Below are positions 34,914-39,762 of a stretch of 39,762 nucleotides of DNA, piece by piece; within the stretch, counting starts at the first letter, position 1; each line of letters starts with the position of its first letter. Where the stretch lies: NCBI GenBank assembly GCA_903859075.1, contig CAIOLF010000051.1:1-39762 (forward strand), in the 5' to 3' direction. Made by a program: the position numbers and the translations under genes. The notes under the pieces are model-generated. The model was not told the origin of the DNA. It worked only from the letters and a program-made list of their open reading frames with translations, and did not search any database. This DNA is from Candidatus Buchananbacteria bacterium. Lineage in GTDB: Bacteria; Patescibacteriota; Patescibacteriia; 2-01-FULL-39-33.

Positions 34914-36104
34914 TCACTTGCCAAAAAATCGGGTAACACTGAGTGAGACAAGATTGGCACTATCTTTGTACTCTCCCGGTGCTACAAACCCATGATGATG
35001 GTCAACTTTGCGTTCGCCCCAGCCGTAGTTATAGCCGAGATCCAAACGCCAGTTTTTGCTGGGCGTGTATCCGAAGCCAACTCCAACGCCCGGGCCAGGA
35101 ACTTCTGGGGCAATAGGACTTTGCGTCGCTTTGGGAATCGCCGCTGTATGCCAGCAAAATCCTGCACGCAACATTAGTTTGTCCGTTGCTGCATACTCAG
35201 CCCCAATGTTTGCACTGAAGTTGCTGTGCCAATTCATCGCCTGGCGATAGGTGAATAGTCCGCCTAGTTTGGCCGTCATGTTCTTGTCCGCTTCATAGTT
35301 GTACCAAGTGCCATCCAATAGAAGTGTCAATCGCTGGTTGGCTTTGATCTTGAGTCCCACTCCTAGTCGTCCCGGAAATGTAAACTCTGTTTCCATTTTG
35401 GTTTTAAGAAGCGGTAATCCCAGAAGTGACAACTTGGTTGAACCGTTAAGCGGTGTCTTGTTGGGTAGTACGCCGGAGATGCCGAAAGTCACTGAGTCAT
35501 TAAAGCGATAAAGCAGTCCTGCGCCAACACTTACTCCTATGCCGGTGGCGTTAGCATCCATGCCAATCGCTTCAACCGGTCTTCCGACAAGTTGGACTGG
35601 TGCCACATTGGTAAACTGCGCATAACCGACATTGAGATTCAGTCCTAGCGACAATTTATCAAATCGGTAAGCGATGGCAGGAACTATTTCCGTCATATTG
35701 AGCATGCCTTCTTTCCAGGGAAAGTCTCCTTTGTATTTGCCTCCCAGACCGCCGACCACATGCCAACCGATACCGCCACTTAAGCGATCGGTCAGACGAG
35801 TGGAAAAGCCGCCGAAGGGCATAGCCAGAAGTTCTTTCTCTGAATTTTTGGAGTAGCCCGCATTCTCATATCGGGCTCCCGCAAGTATCCCCTCCATGCC
35901 GCACTGTAAAGCAGTGTTTTCGATGAGGGTCAACCCTGCGGGGTTATAGTAGTACGCCGAGGCATCGATGGGATCGGCAATTTGTGCACCGCACATTGCC
36001 ATAGCCCTGGGTCCGACGCTAGCGCTTACCCTGTTGACACCTCCGGCTGAAGCCAAAGGCGAAATCAACATGGTTATGGCCATCATTATTGCTATTGTTT
36101 TCAC
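34914..36104 (-). CDS. FadL/OMPP1-like outer-membrane beta-barrel protein
   Basis: Signal peptide; SVGPRAMAMCGAQIADPIDASAYYYNPAGLTLIENTALQ (FadL/OMPP1 N-terminal hatch motif); alternating beta strands; GTG start with AAGGAGAA SD. Confidence 0.8.
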   Translation of the reverse strand: MKTIAIMMAITMLISPLASAGGVNRVSASVGPRAMAMCGAQIADPIDASAYYYNPAGLTLIENTALQCGMEGILAGARYENAGYSKNSEKELLAMPFGGFSTRLTDRLSGGIGWHVVGGLGGKYKGDFPWKEGMLNMTEIVPAIAYRFDKLSLGLNLNVGYAQFTNVAPVQLVGRPVEAIGMDANATGIGVSVGAGLLYRFNDSVTFGISGVLPNKTPLNGSTKLSLLGLPLLKTKMETEFTFPGRLGVGLKIKANQRLTLLLDGTWYNYEADKNMTAKLGGLFTYRQAMNWHSNFSANIGAEYAATDKLMLRAGFCWHTAAIPKATQSPIAPEVPGPGVGVGFGYTPSKNWRLDLGYNYGWGERKVDHHHGFVAPGEYKDSANLVSLSVTRFFGK

Positions 36105-36321
36105 TAGAGTTCTCCTTGTGTTTTTTGGCTTAATTTGAAGGTTCGGTCATGAAATATCTGAACATTAAATATTACTATAATTTAGATAAAAAGTCAATGG
36201 TTGACCTTATCGGGCTGGACAAATTTATAATATTGTGCTATTATTATATATTGATGATTTCTGCTATAATGGAGACTGAATAAGAGGAATGTACCTTCAC
36301 ATTACACTTGGGAGACATAAC

Positions 36322-37455
36322 ATGCAAACCAGAAAGAAACGAATTGTTTTGAGGACCTTCAATGTCCTGCTGGCTGCTGTCCGCGACTTGTTAATTTTGC
36401 TCCTGCCATCATTTTTTGGTCGATTGCTGATCACGAAAGGTGATTATGCCTTCTTGATTCATCCGCGCGATTTGGATGACGTATCAAGAAAGTATACCTT
36501 CTCAAAATATTTCAATCCTAAATTAGTACGTTGGACAATAAGGCATATGTGGCCTGTTATTGGTTCACGGATTACAGGATTGAAGTCTTTGGAGGATGGT
36601 AGGGAATTGGTTGGCTATCTAATGATCTGCCCCATTACGGCAGAACAGATGCATACCGATCGCAAACTGGCACAGAAACGGATTTTGCAGACAGTGCAGT
36701 TGGCTGAAAAGCTCGGCTGTAAGACTATCGGCTTGGGAGCGTTGTCGGCATCGATGACAAGAGGCGGGGAATATCTGGTGGATAAGGTGAAGATCGGAGT
36801 TACAACCGGTCATGCCTATACCACCCTGGTGATTATTCAGACAGTTGAAGAAATCGCCAGGCGCAAAGGCATCAATCTGAAAGAAAAAACCGTAGCGGTT
36901 TTAGGGGCAGCTGGACTTATGGGCAATCCATGTTCCAATCTGCTGGCTCAGAACGGCATCGGCAGACTCTTGATGATTGATCGCCCGCAGAATCAGGAAA
37001 CCTTGAGGCAACTGACACTGGGAGTCAATCCCCATTGCCAGGTTGATATCTCAACCGACCTCAACTCGCTCAAAGAGGCTGACATCATTGTCGTGGTGAC
37101 TAACGCGCTTTCGGCTATCGTCAAACCGGAGCACTTGAAGGAAGGAGCGATCCTTGTCGACGACAGTCAGCCGCGCAATACCTCGCCGGCGCTATTGAAA
37201 GCCAGGCCAGACGTCTTGATTCTTGATGTGGTCGCATCCGCACCAGGAGTCCATACCCACTTCCCGCTGGATTTTCCTTGCAAGCATGATGTCTTCACCT
37301 GTATGGGTGAAGTGTTGATCCTCGCCGCGCATGGCTGGAAAGACAATTATGCCATCGGAAAATTCGATTATGGTCTAGTTGCGGAAATTGCCGATTTGGC
37401 CAAAGCAGTTGGGCTTTGTCCGGCGCCGTTCCGCAGCTTTAACCAGCTCGTCTAG
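36322..37455 (+). CDS. Acyl-ACP-reductase-like dehydrogenase (shikimate/quinate DH-like Rossmann fold)
   Basis: KIGVTTGHAYTTLVIIQTVEEIARRKGINLKEKTVAVLGAAGLMGNPCSNLL...GAILVDDSQPRN...VFTCMGEVLILAAHGW parallels cyanobacterial AAR layout; start after gggagacataacATG. Confidence 0.65.
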   Translation: MQTRKKRIVLRTFNVLLAAVRDLLILLLPSFFGRLLITKGDYAFLIHPRDLDDVSRKYTFSKYFNPKLVRWTIRHMWPVIGSRITGLKSLEDGRELVGYLMICPITAEQMHTDRKLAQKRILQTVQLAEKLGCKTIGLGALSASMTRGGEYLVDKVKIGVTTGHAYTTLVIIQTVEEIARRKGINLKEKTVAVLGAAGLMGNPCSNLLAQNGIGRLLMIDRPQNQETLRQLTLGVNPHCQVDISTDLNSLKEADIIVVVTNALSAIVKPEHLKEGAILVDDSQPRNTSPALLKARPDVLILDVVASAPGVHTHFPLDFPCKHDVFTCMGEVLILAAHGWKDNYAIGKFDYGLVAEIADLAKAVGLCPAPFRSFNQLV

Positions 37456-37492
37456 GACCTATCCTCGTGATAGGTCCTTCTTTATTTTTGTA
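37455..37492 (+). terminator. Rho-independent terminator
   Basis: AGGACCTATC-ctcgt-GATAGGTCCT-TCTTTATTTTT. Confidence 0.8.
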
Positions 37493-37513
37493 AAATGTGC
37501 TATAATATTAGAT

Positions 37514-39762
37514 ATGGATTTCCAAAATATTTTATTACTGGCAGTAACCATCATAAATCTCATTTGGGGTATTTTAATCCTTTCCCAAAGCAAGGGTAAG
37601 AAAGAAAACATTTTTTTCAGCTTAGTTGTTTTTAGTGTTGTATCTTGGTCGATAGCTATGATGGGTTATCGATGGGCCTCAAATAATTATACTCTAATTT
37701 GGTGCCGATTTTTGTATGTAACAGCCGTTTTAATACCGCTGTTCTTTTTATTTTTTAATTATCTTTTTCCCAAGCAAAAAGAAGGTTTCAAAATTCAACA
37801 AGCCATATTCATATCTTTACCGGCAGTAGCATTAATATTGTTGACTATTTTCTCAGATACTATTATTGCAAATGCATACAGAATACCGCATCAGGAAAAT
37901 AAGATTATTTTTGGAAGTTTGTATCTTTTTTATGTTGCTTATATTGTGGGTTATTTTAATTGGTCGTTCTTTCATTTGATTACAAATTATAAGAAGTATA
38001 CTGGGGTAATTAAAGCACAGATACGCTATATATTTCTAGGTGCTTTCATGGCCTCATTTGTGGCCATGGCGACTAATCTTTTATTGCCCTGGTTTAATTA
38101 TTTCGTATTCAATTGGTTTGGGCAGTTTTCTACCGTTTTATGGGTTTCTTTCACCTCTTATGCTATTATCCGTTATCGTTTAATGGATATCAGGATTATT
38201 GTTAGGAATGTTGCTGTCTATTTTGGCATCTCTCTCATTGCCTATGGTTTCTTCTATTTTTTGATTTGGTTTTATGACAATTTTTTCGGCGGGTCCTATT
38301 CTTTGATTGCTTATGCGGTAGGATTAATTATCGCCCCGGTATTTGTTGCAATTTTACTTAGCGTTTATAGGTTGCTATTATTTGTCGCCAATAAGTATCT
38401 TTTTTCATCGCTTTCTAGTTATCAGGAAACAATGGCTAAGCTAATCAAGGAATTAAACTATTCTATTGATTTGCAGAAGATAACTGATCTGATTGTAAAT
38501 ACCATTAAGCAGACCATGCAGCTTAATCGAGCCGGGGTTTTATTGCTGGATAAGAGCCAATCGCCTGATTTGTATCGAATTGCCAAAGTGATTGGTTTCA
38601 ATGAACAAAACGGCATTTCCTTGGTGCGGGATAATTTTTTAACTAAGTATTTAGAGAAAACAAAACTTCCTCTGGTCAGTGATGAATTGATTCTTTTGGC
38701 CAGGGATGCTAAAAGCAAGAAAGAGCAGGAAAGTTTTGAGAGATTATATGAACACATGGAGCATATTGAGGCCTCATTGTGTCTGCCATTGATCAGCAAC
38801 AAGAAGTTAATCGGTATTATTGTTTTGGGACTGAAAACATCGGGAGATGCTTACAGCAAAGAAGATTTGGAGTTGTTAGATATTTTGGCCAACCAAGCCA
38901 GCATTGCTATTAACAACGCTCAACAGTATAAGGAGATCCAAGAATTCAATGGAACGCTCAAGCAAAAAGTGACAGAGCAAACTGAAGACATCACCAAGAA
39001 GAGTCAATATCTACAAGAATTACTGGAGATGAAGTCAGATTTCTTAAGAGTAGTCAATCATCAATTGAATACTCCCTTGTCTATTATCAAAAGCGCCTAT
39101 TCAATGGTTAAGGAAGGCACTTTCTCTGCGGATAAGGGTTTTGAATATTCTTCCGGCGGATTACAACGTTTGGATGATACGGTCCAGGACTTCTGGGATG
39201 CCTATGAGCTTGAAGGCAATAAGATGAAAATGAATCCCGCTCAGACCGATATTGAGCAGGCAGTAAACGAATTAATCAAAGAGAAAGAAAAAATGCAGTT
39301 GGCCATAGAGAGAAAGATTAAAGTCTCTGTAATCAAGCCAACATTCAAAATTCCTCTTGCCTGGTGTGATCCCAAGAAGATTGTTCATGTCATTTCCAAT
39401 CTACTTGATAATGCGGTATATTACACCAGAGAAGGAAGTGTTACCGTCAGCTATGAATTGCAGGGCAATAATCTGTTGAAAGTTAATGTTAAAGATACAG
39501 GTACCGGTATTTCAGACGAAGACAAAAAAAGATTATTTCAAAAATTCTCCAGGGGTGTGAAATCAACCAACCTTCATCCGGACGGTTCCGGTTTAGGATT
39601 ATATATTGCCAAGAAAATTATAGAAGGTAATGATGGTGAACTCACTTGTTTCAGCGAAGGGGTAGATAAAGGAGCCACTTTCAGTTTTACCGTTCCTATT
39701 TATACTAATCAGAAGCCAGTTCCGGAAGGTGAATTTGATTATATAACTATGGATCAGAATAG
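37514..39762 (+). CDS. Membrane sensor histidine kinase with GAF domain (C-terminus truncated by window end)
   Basis: Absent from ORF track because open at the window edge. Multi-TM N-terminus, GAF-like region, H-box RVVNHQLNTPLSII, N-box ISNLLDNAVYYT, G1/G2 DTGTGIS / GSGLGLYIAKKI. Confidence 0.88.
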   Translation, partial: MDFQNILLLAVTIINLIWGILILSQSKGKKENIFFSLVVFSVVSWSIAMMGYRWASNNYTLIWCRFLYVTAVLIPLFFLFFNYLFPKQKEGFKIQQAIFISLPAVALILLTIFSDTIIANAYRIPHQENKIIFGSLYLFYVAYIVGYFNWSFFHLITNYKKYTGVIKAQIRYIFLGAFMASFVAMATNLLLPWFNYFVFNWFGQFSTVLWVSFTSYAIIRYRLMDIRIIVRNVAVYFGISLIAYGFFYFLIWFYDNFFGGSYSLIAYAVGLIIAPVFVAILLSVYRLLLFVANKYLFSSLSSYQETMAKLIKELNYSIDLQKITDLIVNTIKQTMQLNRAGVLLLDKSQSPDLYRIAKVIGFNEQNGISLVRDNFLTKYLEKTKLPLVSDELILLARDAKSKKEQESFERLYEHMEHIEASLCLPLISNKKLIGIIVLGLKTSGDAYSKEDLELLDILANQASIAINNAQQYKEIQEFNGTLKQKVTEQTEDITKKSQYLQELLEMKSDFLRVVNHQLNTPLSIIKSAYSMVKEGTFSADKGFEYSSGGLQRLDDTVQDFWDAYELEGNKMKMNPAQTDIEQAVNELIKEKEKMQLAIERKIKVSVIKPTFKIPLAWCDPKKIVHVISNLLDNAVYYTREGSVTVSYELQGNNLLKVNVKDTGTGISDEDKKRLFQKFSRGVKSTNLHPDGSGLGLYIAKKIIEGNDGELTCFSEGVDKGATFSFTVPIYTNQKPVPEGEFDYITMDQN

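Noticed and set aside
34860-36300. Right attachment site duplicating the tRNA-Asn 3' end
   Set aside because: No copy of GCTGGTTCGAATCCAGC or related tRNA 3' sequence found by eye, so the element's right boundary stays undefined
38458-38802. 114-aa minus ORF inside the histidine kinase
   Set aside because: Antisense to a clear GAF/HisKA coding frame that is open to the window end
1-39762. CRISPR array or Cas genes
   Set aside because: No regularly spaced repeats of 24-40 bp with unique spacers and no Cas motifs seen

Overview
The window looks like a Patescibacteria/CPR-type chromosome (inferred from gene content, not proven). Positions 1-23.7 kb are mostly housekeeping: iscU fragment plus an Rrf2/IscR-like regulator, rpmA, pyrG, rplI, a ctpA-like S41 protease, murA, a PEGA protein, HIT, tatD, cvpA-like, metG, rsmI, a ZIP transporter, tRNA-Val(CAC), tRNA-Ala(CGC), a SIMPL protein, exoIII and a radical SAM protein. 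From about 23.9 kb the window becomes accessory. The most striking object is a tRNA-Asn(GTT) gene whose anticodon is split between positions 35 and 36 by a 251-nt, ORF-less group I intron. Its P1-P9 helices can be drawn by hand, including P7.1/P7.2 hairpins typical of subgroup IA. A large serine recombinase ORF on the opposite strand reads through the tRNA terminator and 3' exon and stops inside the intron. Next to it lies a cargo region of small genes, five of them zinc-ribbon-like, with several repeats. This region also holds a promoter-preceded structured RNA (about 30672-30820) with a perfect 7-bp loop pseudoknot, a large secreted protein and a nuclease with a C-terminal sunset-like motif. 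The right end has a FadL/OMPP1-like beta-barrel gene divergent from an acyl-ACP-reductase-like dehydrogenase, then a truncated sensor histidine kinase. All calls are from reading the sequence and recognising motifs; no searches were run.
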